NCBI GenBank assembly: GCA_963644855.1
Contig: CAVIQL010000026.1
Coordinates: forward strand, 1 to 34,052
Source of the DNA: UBA6398 sp963644855
GTDB taxonomy: Bacteria > Bacteroidota > Bacteroidia > Bacteroidales > Bacteroidaceae
Length of the DNA stretch: 34,052 nucleotides
Reading direction: 5' to 3'
Positions within the stretch are counted from its first letter, which is position 1. Each line of letters opens with the position of its first letter. Below the pieces are notes generated by a model that saw only the letters and a program-made list of their open reading frames with translations, searched no databases and was not told the origin of the DNA. The position numbers and the translations under genes are program-made. Below, piece by piece: positions 24,487 through 32,200 of the stretch.

Positions 24487-24506
24487 TCTGTTGAGAGAAA
24501 ATATAC

Positions 24507-24546
24507 ACGGGCAGTGGGCTGTTGAAGCTTGCTGCCCGTTTTTTTT
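24507..24546 (+). terminator. Terminator of the tandem hydrolase unit
   Basis: ACGGGCAG (24507-24514) pairs with CTGCCCGT (24532-24539), followed by a T8 tract. Confidence 0.85.
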
Positions 24547-24603
24547 ATTAAACCACTTGCGCCATACAATGGGCGTGAAAAAATCCCCGAAACCGGGAAA
24601 GAC

Positions 24604-24638
24604 AAAAAAACAAACCCCTCTGCGGTGAAGCAGAGGGG
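24604..24638 (-). terminator. Terminator of the trp operon
   Basis: On the minus strand CCCCTCTGC and GCAGAGGGG form a stem with a 6-nt loop, followed by TTTGTTTTTTTG. It lies 35 bp after the trpA stop. Confidence 0.9.
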
Positions 24639-24673
24639 AATTGCACGTCAGTATGCTTGTTTGTAAACCAAAC

Positions 24674-25456
24674 TCATTTGGTGCGCCCAATGTCTTTAAG
24701 CAATTGGGCAATAGCTTTGTCGGGATCTTTTGTGTCGTTGAGCAATGTAACAAAGCGACTGCCTATTATCACACCGGCAGCATGCGCCGAAGCAGCTTTG
24801 TAGGTGGCTTCGTTTGAGATGCCAAAGCCTATCATGCGTGGACGGCGAAGATTCATTGCATCGATGCGTGCGAAATATTCTTGTTTTTTCGCGTCGAATT
24901 CTTTCTGTGCTCCGGTTGTTGAAGCCGATGATACCATATAGATAAAACCATTTTCGCTGTCGTTGTCGATTTTGCGTATTCTCTCCTCCTCGGTCTCGGG
25001 AGTAATCAGCATAATCATGTCGAGATTGTGGGCTTGTGCGGTTTCGCGGTAGTTTTCCTCGTATTCGCGGAAAGGCAAATCGGGTATTATCAATCCGTCA
25101 ACCCCAACTTCGTTGCATTTTTTGCAGAAAGCGTCGAAACCATATTGCATTATGGGATTGATATACCCCATGATGATGAGCGGAATCTTGACATCTTTAC
25201 GAATATCCGCGAGCTGTTCAAAAAGTTTTCTGACACTCATGCCCCCTTTCAAGGCTCTGGTTGACGCAGATTGTATCACAGGACCATCGGCAAGGGGATC
25301 GCTGAAAGGAAGTCCTATCTCGATGAGGTCAACTCCGTTTTTCTCTAACGAACGTATCACATCGGCTGTGCACGAAGGCGTGGGGTCGCCCGCACAAAAG
25401 TATATCGACAAAATGTCTTTTGATTTGGTTTGGAATAAATTGTCTATTCGGTTCAT
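24674..25456 (-). CDS. trpA: Tryptophan synthase alpha subunit
   Basis: TrpA splits indole-3-glycerol phosphate into indole and glyceraldehyde 3-phosphate and passes indole to TrpB. The 260-residue TIM barrel has the catalytic Glu46 and Asp57 in LIEIGLPFSDPLADGP, the substrate-loop region STTGAQKEF and the phosphate-binding GFGISN and GVIIGSRFV. Last gene of the trp operon: its ATG is 2 bp after the trpF stop and the operon terminator follows. Confidence 0.97.
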   Translation of the reverse strand: MNRIDNLFQTKSKDILSIYFCAGDPTPSCTADVIRSLEKNGVDLIEIGLPFSDPLADGPVIQSASTRALKGGMSVRKLFEQLADIRKDVKIPLIIMGYINPIMQYGFDAFCKKCNEVGVDGLIIPDLPFREYEENYRETAQAHNLDMIMLITPETEEERIRKIDNDSENGFIYMVSSASTTGAQKEFDAKKQEYFARIDAMNLRRPRMIGFGISNEATYKAASAHAAGVIIGSRFVTLLNDTKDPDKAIAQLLKDIGRTK

Positions 25457-25458
25457 AA

Positions 25459-26082
25459 TTATTGTTGTTGCGGGACAAAGCCCTTGATTTTTTTGATGAA
25501 TGTAGTTAATGCCGCCGCATCTTTCAATGCCGGCGAAATTTCAAACCCGCTGTTGAGGTCTATTCCGGCAAACTGCGGGTGAGAGAATGAGAGAATGTCG
25601 CTAAGATGTTCGGCACGGATACCGCCACTAAGCAAAAAAGGCACACTGCCACGGTATTCGCTCAAAATATCCCAGGCAAAACGCCGCCCCGAACCGCCAT
25701 ATGCCGCCGTCTTTGCGTCGAAAATCATAAGGTCGGCCATGTTGTAGTTGCCGGCTTTTGCAATGTCGTCGGCGTTTCCCACTCCTATTGCGCGTATAAT
25801 TCTTAGTCCGCGGGTTTTGAGCGCACTGCAAAATTCTGGTGTCTCATTTCCGTGAAGCTGAATATAGTCGAGGGAAAAACGTTCTGCCTTTTCAAGAATT
25901 TCGTCTTGGGTGGAATTTACAAAAACTCCCACACGCTTTTGCCGCTGCGGCAGATATGACGGACACGAAGCTACATAGCGCGACGATTTTGGGTAGAAAA
26001 TAAAACCCATAAGGTCGGCGTTGGTCTGCTCTACGGCGCGAATGTTTTCGGGGTCGCGCATGCCGCACACTTTAACGATCAT
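25459..26082 (-). CDS. trpF: Phosphoribosylanthranilate isomerase
   Basis: This 207-residue TIM barrel performs the Amadori rearrangement of phosphoribosylanthranilate to CdRP. The N-terminal VKVCGMRDPENI holds the catalytic Cys6. FDAKTAAYGGSGRRFAWDIL holds the general acid Asp122 and the phosphate loop, and GGIRAEH and GIDLNSGFE close the barrel. It is separate from TrpC, not fused as in E. coli. The ATG overlaps the trpC stop (ATGA), indicating translational coupling. Confidence 0.96.
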   Translation of the reverse strand: MIVKVCGMRDPENIRAVEQTNADLMGFIFYPKSSRYVASCPSYLPQRQKRVGVFVNSTQDEILEKAERFSLDYIQLHGNETPEFCSALKTRGLRIIRAIGVGNADDIAKAGNYNMADLMIFDAKTAAYGGSGRRFAWDILSEYRGSVPFLLSGGIRAEHLSDILSFSHPQFAGIDLNSGFEISPALKDAAALTTFIKKIKGFVPQQQ

Positions 26083-26876
26083 GCTCCTGCGGTTATCAGT
26101 TTGTCGATATCTTCGTTCAACTTTTTAAGATTTTGTGGCGGATTGTCGCCGCTCATAAACAGTTCTCCAATCAAGAAACCGCGATATCCGAGCATTTGCA
26201 AGCGCACCACGTCGGCAGCACAATGTATTCCGCTCTCCGAAATACGCGTCATTTGTGGCATAAGCGGTGCAAGATATTCCGAAGCCGCAATGTCGGTGTG
26301 AAATGTGCCGAGGTGTCGGTTGTTTACGCCTATCACGTCGATATCATCTCCGATATAGGAAAGTTCATTCTCGTTGTGAACTTCGAGAAGAGTCTCCAAA
26401 CCCAACTCGTGAGCAATGCGTGCTAATTTACGACACTCTGTATCGCTAATAGCAGCCGCTATAAGCAACACGGCATCGGCTCCAAATGCTTTTGCCTGGT
26501 GAAGTTGGTATTCGTCAACCGTGAAATCTTTGCGCAGAATGGGAAGTTTTACGATGCTTCGTACACTTGCAACATCTTTGAGCGTACCTCCGAAATATTT
26601 TTCATCGGTGAGCACCGACATTGCTGCCGCACCGTTTTTCTCATATCCGGGAGCAACATCTTCAGGATTGGCATCGCGATGAATCCAACCTTTCGACGGC
26701 GAACGACGCTTGAATTCTGCGATAATTCCGTTGGGAGTGTTCTCTATTGAACTGCGAAAAGACACATGCTCGTGCTCTATGGCGGAATTGTAAAGGTCGT
26801 CAATGCTCACACGCTGCTTAAGACTGGCGATTTCTACCCGTTTGTCGGCGATAATGTCTCTAAGTATATCTTTCAC
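26079..26876 (-). CDS. trpC: Indole-3-glycerol phosphate synthase
   Basis: TrpC closes the indole ring of CdRP with loss of CO2. The 265-residue TIM barrel has AEFKRRSPSKG (53-63, catalytic Glu54 and Lys56 region), LTDEKYFGGTLKDV, LRKDFTVDEYQ, IGVNNRHLGTF and SESGIH near the end. Most homologues have KRASPSKG or KKASPSKG; here an Arg follows, a minor change. It starts 9 bp after trpD and overlaps trpF by 4 bases. Confidence 0.97.
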   Translation of the reverse strand: MKDILRDIIADKRVEIASLKQRVSIDDLYNSAIEHEHVSFRSSIENTPNGIIAEFKRRSPSKGWIHRDANPEDVAPGYEKNGAAAMSVLTDEKYFGGTLKDVASVRSIVKLPILRKDFTVDEYQLHQAKAFGADAVLLIAAAISDTECRKLARIAHELGLETLLEVHNENELSYIGDDIDVIGVNNRHLGTFHTDIAASEYLAPLMPQMTRISESGIHCAADVVRLQMLGYRGFLIGELFMSGDNPPQNLKKLNEDIDKLITAGA

Positions 26877-26885
26877 GGGGATTGT

Positions 26886-27878
26886 TTAGCTGTTTATTTC
26901 AACGAATTTTTTGAAAGCACTCAATGCCTTTCCGCTTTCGAGCGACTCTTTTGCCATTTCAAGGCATTCGCTGATAGGCTTGCCGTTTATTGTTTGAATG
27001 GCAAAGGCTGAGTTTGCAAGCACAGCGTTTTTCTGTGGCAGAGTAGCGCAGTTTTCGAGCACAGAGTCGAATATCTTTCTTGCATCGTCCACGTTGTTTC
27101 CGCCCGAAAGGCTTGATTCGGGAGATTTGTCAAATCCCAAATCGGCAGGAGTGTGGATAGTTTCGTAGTTGTTTGTCATTACTTTGAAATCTGACGTTAA
27201 AGAAATTTCGTCATAGCCGTCCATGCTCGTAACAATGGCAAACTTCATTCCGATGCGCGTTAGTGTGTTGTAGTATAGGCGCATCTGCGAAAGATTAGCC
27301 ACTCCCAAAAGTTGGTGCTGAGGTTTAGTGGGATTGATAAGCGGTCCGAGTAAATTGAAAACAGTTGGAATTTGCAAAGCCTTTCTTACCGGAGCAACAT
27401 TTTTCATTGCTGGGTGGAAAAGTTGCGCATGCAGATAAGCCACTCCCGACTCTTCGATGGATTTTGCGAGTAATGCTTGGTCGGAAGAGAAGTTCACGCC
27501 GTGTTCTTTAATCACATTGCTTGCACCACTCACCGATGTAGCCCCAAAGTTTCCATGTTTGGCAACATGAAATCCGGCACCGGCAACCACAAAGCAGGAA
27601 CAGGTTGAAATATTGAAGGTGTTTTTGCCGTCTCCGCCCGTTCCCACGATATCAATAGGGTCGTAAGCCGAAAGATCTACGGCAACTCGCGTTTGTAAAA
27701 GCCCCTCGCGGAAACCGAGAAGCTCGTCGACGGTAACTCCACGCTGGCTAATCATCGCCAAAAGGGCTCCGAGTTGAATGGGATCAACTTTGCCGTCTTT
27801 TATATCGATAAGAATTTGGCATGCTTCCGATTTCGTAAGCGTACCACCGTTTTGTATTTTGATAAGAGTCTCTTTCAT
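26886..27878 (-). CDS. trpD: Anthranilate phosphoribosyltransferase
   Basis: TrpD joins anthranilate to PRPP. The 330-residue protein has the helical N-terminal dimer domain, the PRPP-binding glycine loop IVGTGGDGKNTFNIST (about 77-92), KHGNFGATSVSGASNVIKEHG, and HPAMKNVAPVRKAL, LLGPLINPTKP and DGYDEIS further on. It is independent of the amidotransferase TrpG, which is encoded 23 bp upstream, unlike the TrpGD fusion of enterobacteria. Confidence 0.97.
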   Translation of the reverse strand: MKETLIKIQNGGTLTKSEACQILIDIKDGKVDPIQLGALLAMISQRGVTVDELLGFREGLLQTRVAVDLSAYDPIDIVGTGGDGKNTFNISTCSCFVVAGAGFHVAKHGNFGATSVSGASNVIKEHGVNFSSDQALLAKSIEESGVAYLHAQLFHPAMKNVAPVRKALQIPTVFNLLGPLINPTKPQHQLLGVANLSQMRLYYNTLTRIGMKFAIVTSMDGYDEISLTSDFKVMTNNYETIHTPADLGFDKSPESSLSGGNNVDDARKIFDSVLENCATLPQKNAVLANSAFAIQTINGKPISECLEMAKESLESGKALSAFKKFVEINS

Positions 27879-27901
27879 CTCTGTTTTACTTAATGGTTTT
27901 A

Positions 27902-28465
27902 CTAATGTTTCAGGAAATTTCCGATTATTGTCAGTCCGTCGGGGGTCAATACCGATTCTGGGTGAAACTGTATGCCGTGTACATCGAAAGTTTTATGACG
28001 TAGAGCCATAATGTAGCCCTCTTTGCTGCGCGCCGTTACTTCAAGAGTTTCCGGGAAGCCTTCGTTTCCTACTACCCACGAGTGGTAGCGTCCCGCTTTT
28101 ATCACCTTGGGAAGATTTGAAAAGATATAGTCGTCGGCAACTATATCAACGGGTGTTTGTACTCCGTGGTAAACTTCGGAAAGGTTGATAAGCGTGCCGC
28201 CAAATACTTCGCCGATTGCCTGTTCTCCCAAGCAAACGCCAAGAATAGGCTTCTTGCCGGAATATTGTCTCACAACCTCGGTTAGAAGTCCGGCTTCGCT
28301 TGGAATTCCCGGACCTGGAGATAGAATGAGTTTGTCGAATTTCTCGAGTTCTCCTATTTCGAATTTATCATTTCTCAACACGGTAACCTCTGCTCCCAAT
28401 GCTTTCACCGCGTGGCTTAAATTATAGGTAAACGAGTCGTAGTTGTCTATTATACAAATGTTCAT
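27902..28465 (-). CDS. trpG: Anthranilate synthase glutamine amidotransferase subunit
   Basis: TrpG releases ammonia from glutamine for TrpE. The 187-residue class I amidotransferase has the catalytic Cys78 in GVCLGEQAIGE and His168/Glu170 in GIQFHPESVLT, with SPGPGIP at 49-55. I take the ATG at 28465 (MNICIIDNYDSF), the normal start for the family; the open frame extends upstream to 28498 but would overlap trpE. The gap to trpE is 13 bp. Confidence 0.96.
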   Translation of the reverse strand: MNICIIDNYDSFTYNLSHAVKALGAEVTVLRNDKFEIGELEKFDKLILSPGPGIPSEAGLLTEVVRQYSGKKPILGVCLGEQAIGEVFGGTLINLSEVYHGVQTPVDIVADDYIFSNLPKVIKAGRYHSWVVGNEGFPETLEVTARSKEGYIMALRHKTFDVHGIQFHPESVLTPDGLTIIGNFLKH

Positions 28466-28478
28466 GATTCGAATTGGT

Positions 28479-29891
28479 TTAGAATTTATCGGTATCATCT
28501 GTGGCAGCGATTATCGCAGCTTTGAGTGCGCCGAGTTTATTGTTTACTTCCTGTAGCTCTTGTTCCACATCGCTTTTCGCAACTATGCCGCCGCCTGCCT
28601 GAAACCAAAGAGTGTTGTTGCGGCTTACGAATGTGCGTATGGTGATAGCCTGGTTTAGATTGCCGTTAAAGCCTATGAATCCTATGCAGCCGCCGTAAGC
28701 ACCGCGGTTGTGCGGCTCGTATTGGCTGATAATCTGCATGGCTCTCACTTTGGGCGCTCCGCTTAATGTTCCGGCAGGAAATGTGTCCATGAAAGCCTTT
28801 ATGGTATTGGCGTTGTTGTTTAGTTTTCCCGAAACACGGCTTACAAGATGTATCACATGGCTATAGTATTGCGGTTCGCGAAAGAATTCCACGTTTACAT
28901 TGTGGCAGTTGCGGCTTAGGTCGTTTCGTGCCAAATCCACAAGCATCACATGTTCGGCGTTTTCCTTTGGATTGTTGAGCAGAGCCTCTGTAAGCGCGTC
29001 GTCAGTCTTTTTGTCGCCCGTGCGTCGCGTTGTGCCGGCAATTGGGTCTATATATGCTGTGTTTCCTTCCACACGGTAGTGGGTTTCGGGCGAAGATCCG
29101 AAGATTCTGAACGCTCCGAAATCAAAATAAAACAGATATGGCGAAGGATTGATGCGCCGCAGAGCACGATAAAGATTGAAGTCGTCGCCCTCGTAATGCT
29201 GTTCGAAGCGACGCGATATCACTACTTGAAAAACATCTCCGCGCAGACAGTGCTTTATTCCCTTGCGAATGTTTTCACGATGCTCGTCATCGGTGAGAGG
29301 ACTTGTTGTTTCGCCCACAGAACGGAAAGGATATACGCGCATCTTGTCTCCGTTTATTGCTTCTACTATTTGTTTTGTTTCGTCTTTGCCGTTTCCGTTG
29401 AGCGAAACGATTTCCATTTCGTGGCGGAAGCCTTTGAATACGATGATGTACCTATATAATATATATAAAAGGTCGGGGGCGTCGTTCATCGAAGCCGTGC
29501 TGTCTTTTATATTTATGTTTTCGGTGTATCTCACTACGTTGAACGATGTAAATCCATAGAGCCCGCAATAATTGGAGTCTTCGCCGGTGATTTCAAACCG
29601 CTTCAAGAATGCCGATATTGCGTCTTCAATGCGATTGTCTGTGTCGTTGAGTTTCGTAGTGTCTTCGCTGCCGTCGGGATATACGGCGGTAGCGTAGCCA
29701 TGGTTTACAGAAATTTTTGCGATAGGGTCGAGGGCTATAAACGAACGCCCGTTTTCTCCGCCGTGATAGTCGGAACTTTCCATGAGTGCGCTTTGCGGAA
29801 ATATATCGCGCACTTTCAGATATGTGGTAACGGGTGTATGAATGTCGCCGGGCAATACTTTTACCGTAGTGGTGTATTTGAATGTGTTCAT
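28479..29891 (-). CDS. trpE: Anthranilate synthase component I
   Basis: TrpE makes anthranilate from chorismate and ammonia, the first committed step. The 470-residue protein has the N-terminal regulatory region with LMESS (36-40), the segment that binds feedback-inhibiting tryptophan in other TrpE proteins. The chorismate-binding domain has GDVFQVVISRRFE, NPSPYLFYFDFG, GSSPE, PIAGTTRRTG, HVMLVDLARNDL, TFPAGTLSGAPKVRAM and a C-terminal WFQAGGGIVAKSDVEQE. Second gene of the operon, 4 bp after trpB. Confidence 0.97.
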   Translation of the reverse strand: MNTFKYTTTVKVLPGDIHTPVTTYLKVRDIFPQSALMESSDYHGGENGRSFIALDPIAKISVNHGYATAVYPDGSEDTTKLNDTDNRIEDAISAFLKRFEITGEDSNYCGLYGFTSFNVVRYTENINIKDSTASMNDAPDLLYILYRYIIVFKGFRHEMEIVSLNGNGKDETKQIVEAINGDKMRVYPFRSVGETTSPLTDDEHRENIRKGIKHCLRGDVFQVVISRRFEQHYEGDDFNLYRALRRINPSPYLFYFDFGAFRIFGSSPETHYRVEGNTAYIDPIAGTTRRTGDKKTDDALTEALLNNPKENAEHVMLVDLARNDLSRNCHNVNVEFFREPQYYSHVIHLVSRVSGKLNNNANTIKAFMDTFPAGTLSGAPKVRAMQIISQYEPHNRGAYGGCIGFIGFNGNLNQAITIRTFVSRNNTLWFQAGGGIVAKSDVEQELQEVNNKLGALKAAIIAATDDTDKF

Positions 29892-29895
29892 AGCC

Positions 29896-31080
29896 TTAGT
29901 CCTTAAAATATTTCATGTATGTTTCCATATCCTTGTCGCCTCGTCCCGAAACGGTGAGCACCACCAAATCATCTTTCTTGAAGTTGATTTTTTCGAGAGC
30001 TGCAAGGGCGTGGGCTGATTCGAGTGCGGGAATGATGCCTTCGATTTTTGTGAGAAGTTGTGCGGCTTTCAATGCTTCGTCATCGTTTATCGGCACTACG
30101 GTAGCCCTATGTTCACGCGCAAGATTGGCGTGCATTGGTCCCACTCCAGGATAGTCCAAACCTGCCGACACACTGTAGGGCTCCGTTATCTGACCATCTT
30201 CGTTTTGTATCACGAGGGAATATGAACCATGGAGCACACCGGGGCGACCAAGTGCTATTGTGGCGGCGGAGTAGGGGGTATCAACGCCTTTTCCTCCGGC
30301 TTCGGCAAGAATAATCTTCACGTCAACGTCGTCGAGATAGTGATAAATTGTACCGGCTGCGTTGCTACCGCCTCCCACACAAGCAATGAGATAATCGGGA
30401 TTGCTTTTGCCGGTGTGTTGTTGCAATTGGTATTTTATCTCTGCGCTTATTACCGACTGCAAACGCGCCACCATGTCGGGATAAGGGTGAGGGCCTACGG
30501 TAGAACCGATAACGTAGTGCGTATCTTCGGGGTGGCAACACCAATCGCGTATGGCTTCGTTGGTAGCGTCCTTCAAAGTTTTGTTGCCCGAGGTTACAGG
30601 CACCACAGTTGCCCCGAGCATTTTCATTTTCTCTACATTGAGGTGCTGACGTTCCACATCGGTGGCTCCCATGTAGACTGTGCACGGAAGATTTCGGAGT
30701 GCGCACACCGTAGCTGTGGCAACGCCGTGTTGTCCTGCACCGGTTTCTGCCACAATTCGCTTTTTGCCCAATTTCTCAGCGAGCAACACTTGTCCCAATG
30801 CGTTGTTTATCTTGTGCGCTCCCGTGTGGTTGAGGTCTTCGCGCTTAAGATATATGGTGCAGCCGTAGTGTTGGCTCAGACGATTGGCAAGATAGAGGGG
30901 TGAAGGGCGGCCGGCGTAATCACGCAGGAGTCCCATGAATTCTTTTTTGAAATCTTCGCTCTCAATAATGTTGAGGTAGTTGCGGCGAAGTTCTTCCACG
31001 CAGCCGTGAAGAATTTCCGGAACATACGCTCCGCCATATATGCCGTAGTAGCCTCTTTCGTCCACTGAATAGTTTGCCAT
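29896..31080 (-). CDS. trpB: Tryptophan synthase beta subunit
   Basis: TrpB condenses indole and serine on PLP. The 394-residue fold type II enzyme has the Schiff-base Lys90 in NHTGAHKINNALGQ, Glu112 in AETGAGQHG, the phosphate-cup motif GGGSNA near 235 and the C-terminal TVSGRGDKDM. It is the usual TrpB1 type. Having trpB first and trpA last is the typical Bacteroidota order trpBEGDCFA. The gene follows an attenuator-like leader (31116-31281). Confidence 0.97.
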   Translation of the reverse strand: MANYSVDERGYYGIYGGAYVPEILHGCVEELRRNYLNIIESEDFKKEFMGLLRDYAGRPSPLYLANRLSQHYGCTIYLKREDLNHTGAHKINNALGQVLLAEKLGKKRIVAETGAGQHGVATATVCALRNLPCTVYMGATDVERQHLNVEKMKMLGATVVPVTSGNKTLKDATNEAIRDWCCHPEDTHYVIGSTVGPHPYPDMVARLQSVISAEIKYQLQQHTGKSNPDYLIACVGGGSNAAGTIYHYLDDVDVKIILAEAGGKGVDTPYSAATIALGRPGVLHGSYSLVIQNEDGQITEPYSVSAGLDYPGVGPMHANLAREHRATVVPINDDEALKAAQLLTKIEGIIPALESAHALAALEKINFKKDDLVVLTVSGRGDKDMETYMKYFKD

Positions 31081-31115
31081 TTCTTTATGTTTTTTGTTGT
31101 TGTTATTCTGATTAT

Positions 31116-31150
31116 AAAATTTGAGGCTCGCTGCAAGTGCAGCGGGCCTC
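31116..31150 (-). terminator. Attenuator terminator hairpin in the trp leader
   Basis: On the minus strand GAGGCCCGCTGC (31150-31139) pairs with GCAGCGAGCCTC (31134-31123) with one C-A mismatch and a 4-nt loop ACTT, followed by AAATTTTAT. It is 43 bp before trpB. The U tract is modest. Confidence 0.7.
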
Positions 31151-31191
31151 TATTGTATTGTAGTTTCTTCTTGAATTATGCATACGAGCCT

Positions 31192-31254
31192 TTACACTTG
31201 CGAACCATTGATTCTCAAGCGCCACCACCAAAAATTATTGACCATTCCAAACAT
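31192..31254 (-). CDS. trpL: trp leader peptide with three consecutive Trp codons
   Basis: The ORF of 20 codons begins MFGMVNNF, continues WWW (TGG x3 at 31230-31222) and ends RLRINGSQV before TAA at 31194-31192. An in-frame ATG at 31245 would give a 17-residue version. The ORF begins about 27 nt after the predicted transcription start of the trp promoter. Immediately after the Trp codons, CGCTTG (31221-31216) can pair with CAAGTG (31200-31195). Three adjacent codons for the rarest amino acid, in the leader of the trp operon, are hard to explain except as a sensor of charged tRNA-Trp. The reading is strong; expression has to be shown. Confidence 0.85.
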   Translation of the reverse strand: MFGMVNNFWWWRLRINGSQV

Positions 31255-31287
31255 TGTCTTTACTTTTAGTTAGCTTTGATGCTGTGG

Positions 31288-31318
31288 CAAAATTACTCAT
31301 TTATTGACAAACTCCAAA
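31288..31318 (-). promoter_or_regulatory. trp operon promoter (-33 TTTG, 19-bp spacer, -7 TAATTTTG)
   Basis: The minus strand reads TTTG (31318-31315), exactly 19 bp, then TAATTTTG (31295-31288). Predicted start near 31281, giving a leader RNA of about 200 nt before trpB. Confidence 0.75.
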
Positions 31319-31499
31319 CTTTTTGCCATAATTTTTGCACAAAAAGCGCAAATTGCCATAAAAACATCGTGATGTCGTAGAAACGATATCATATATATGC
31401 TTCATGGCAAAGGGTATTCCCAGGCTATGAAATCTTAGGGAGAAGAAGAGATGCGGCGGTGTTCCTATGTTTTAGGGCATCGTAGGGCGGGCAATGGTT

Positions 31500-31823
31500 T
31501 CACCAGTCGTCTTCGCGGTCGTCGCCGTAGCCATAGCTCGAATGGTTGTCGCGGTAGTTGTCGTCGCCAAACCTAAAGTTGTTGCCGGCGGAGCCTAAGC
31601 CCGAACTGTGGTGATTGTAGTTGTCGGGATTGTCGGCATAACCGTCGCCGTCGAAATCGTAATCGTCGTTTATGTAATCCAATCCGTCGCCGTCGTAGTC
31701 TTCGTAGTTATAGTCTACATTGTTGCCGGTATCGCCAAATTCGGTAAACCGTCTCGACTCTTTCTTGTGCTTGAACAGTTTGTCAAACACCTTGATTCCT
31801 AAAAACGCTTCAAAGAAATTCAT
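31500..31823 (-). CDS. Small Asp/Asn/Tyr/Gly-rich protein with DxDGDG-type repeats
   Basis: The 107-residue ORF has an ordinary N-terminus with a short amphipathic start (MNFFEAFLGIKVFDKLFKHKKES) without a signal peptide. From about residue 35 it is very rich in Asp, Asn, Tyr and Gly. It carries two calcium-loop-like motifs, EDYDGDGLDYINDD and DFDGDGYADNPDN, like thrombospondin type 3 or EF-hand loops. The end is FGDDNYRDNHSSYGYGDDREDDW. It has a -7 box (31847-31854) at a sensible distance. I do not recognise a named family; calcium binding is an inference. It lies between the trp leader and array 7. Confidence 0.6.
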   Translation of the reverse strand: MNFFEAFLGIKVFDKLFKHKKESRRFTEFGDTGNNVDYNYEDYDGDGLDYINDDYDFDGDGYADNPDNYNHHSSGLGSAGNNFRFGDDNYRDNHSSYGYGDDREDDW

Positions 31824-31846
31824 ATTTTCATGTATTGATCTTAGTG

Positions 31847-31854
31847 CAAATATA
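31847..31854 (-). promoter_or_regulatory. -7 box for the Asp-rich small protein gene
   Basis: The minus strand reads TATATTTG, 23 bp before the ATG at 31823. No TTTG -33 at 19-20 bp. Confidence 0.5.
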
Positions 31855-32008
31855 TATTTTTAGAGAATACGCGGAGTAAAAAACACAAAATATTTTTATT
31901 GTCTGTTAAATTTCTTGGGAAAAACTGTTTTGAAATGGCGTATGCAGCATCTCGTAATGGCTTGCTAAAAACGGGTGATGCTTATCAAAAAAACGATAAG
32001 CGTTATTC

Positions 32009-32134
32009 TAAAAATAATATCAGACATTATTTAAATAATGTCCGATATTATTTAAACAATGTCAGATATTATTTAAACAAAGTCCGATATTGTTTAAACA
32101 ATAAGGCATCTTTTTTTTGCGCGTTCCTATGAGA
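32009..32134. repeat. 21-bp phased intergenic array (locus 7)
   Basis: The clearest member of the family. TTTAAA occurs at 32030, 32051, 32072 and 32093, exactly 21 bp apart, with a decayed unit at 32009 and a terminal TTTTTG unit at 32114. Between them are ATCAGACATTA, GTCCGATATTA, GTCAGATATTA, GTCCGATATTG and AAGGCATC words. It separates the Asp-rich ORF from the pckA terminator. Confidence 0.85.
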
Positions 32135-32173
32135 AATGAAAAATCCCCGCAACCACTTGGGTTACGGGGATTT
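32134..32173 (-). terminator. Rho-independent terminator of pckA
   Basis: On the minus strand AAATCCCCGTAACC pairs with GGTTGCGGGGATTT around a 5-nt loop, followed by TTCATTTC. It lies 27 bp after the pckA stop. Confidence 0.85.
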
Positions 32174-32200
32174 ACGTTATAATTTCTTCTTACTGCGAAA

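Noticed and set aside
31123..31182. Another short ORF in the trp leader (ATG at 31182, MHNSRRNYN...)
   Set aside because: It overlaps the terminator hairpin and has no Trp codon; the ORF at 31192-31254 with three Trp codons explains the region better.
32030..32098. CRISPR array
   Set aside because: The conserved block is only about 6 bp, the period is 21 bp, the intervening parts are related to each other, and there are no cas genes. It does not have repeat and spacer sizes of any CRISPR type.
31899..32132. 77-residue plus-strand open frame with repeated RYYLNN segments
   Set aside because: The peptide repeat is only the translation of the 21-bp array (21 is divisible by three, so the frame stays open). 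There is no family match, and the frame crosses the array and ends near the pckA terminator.
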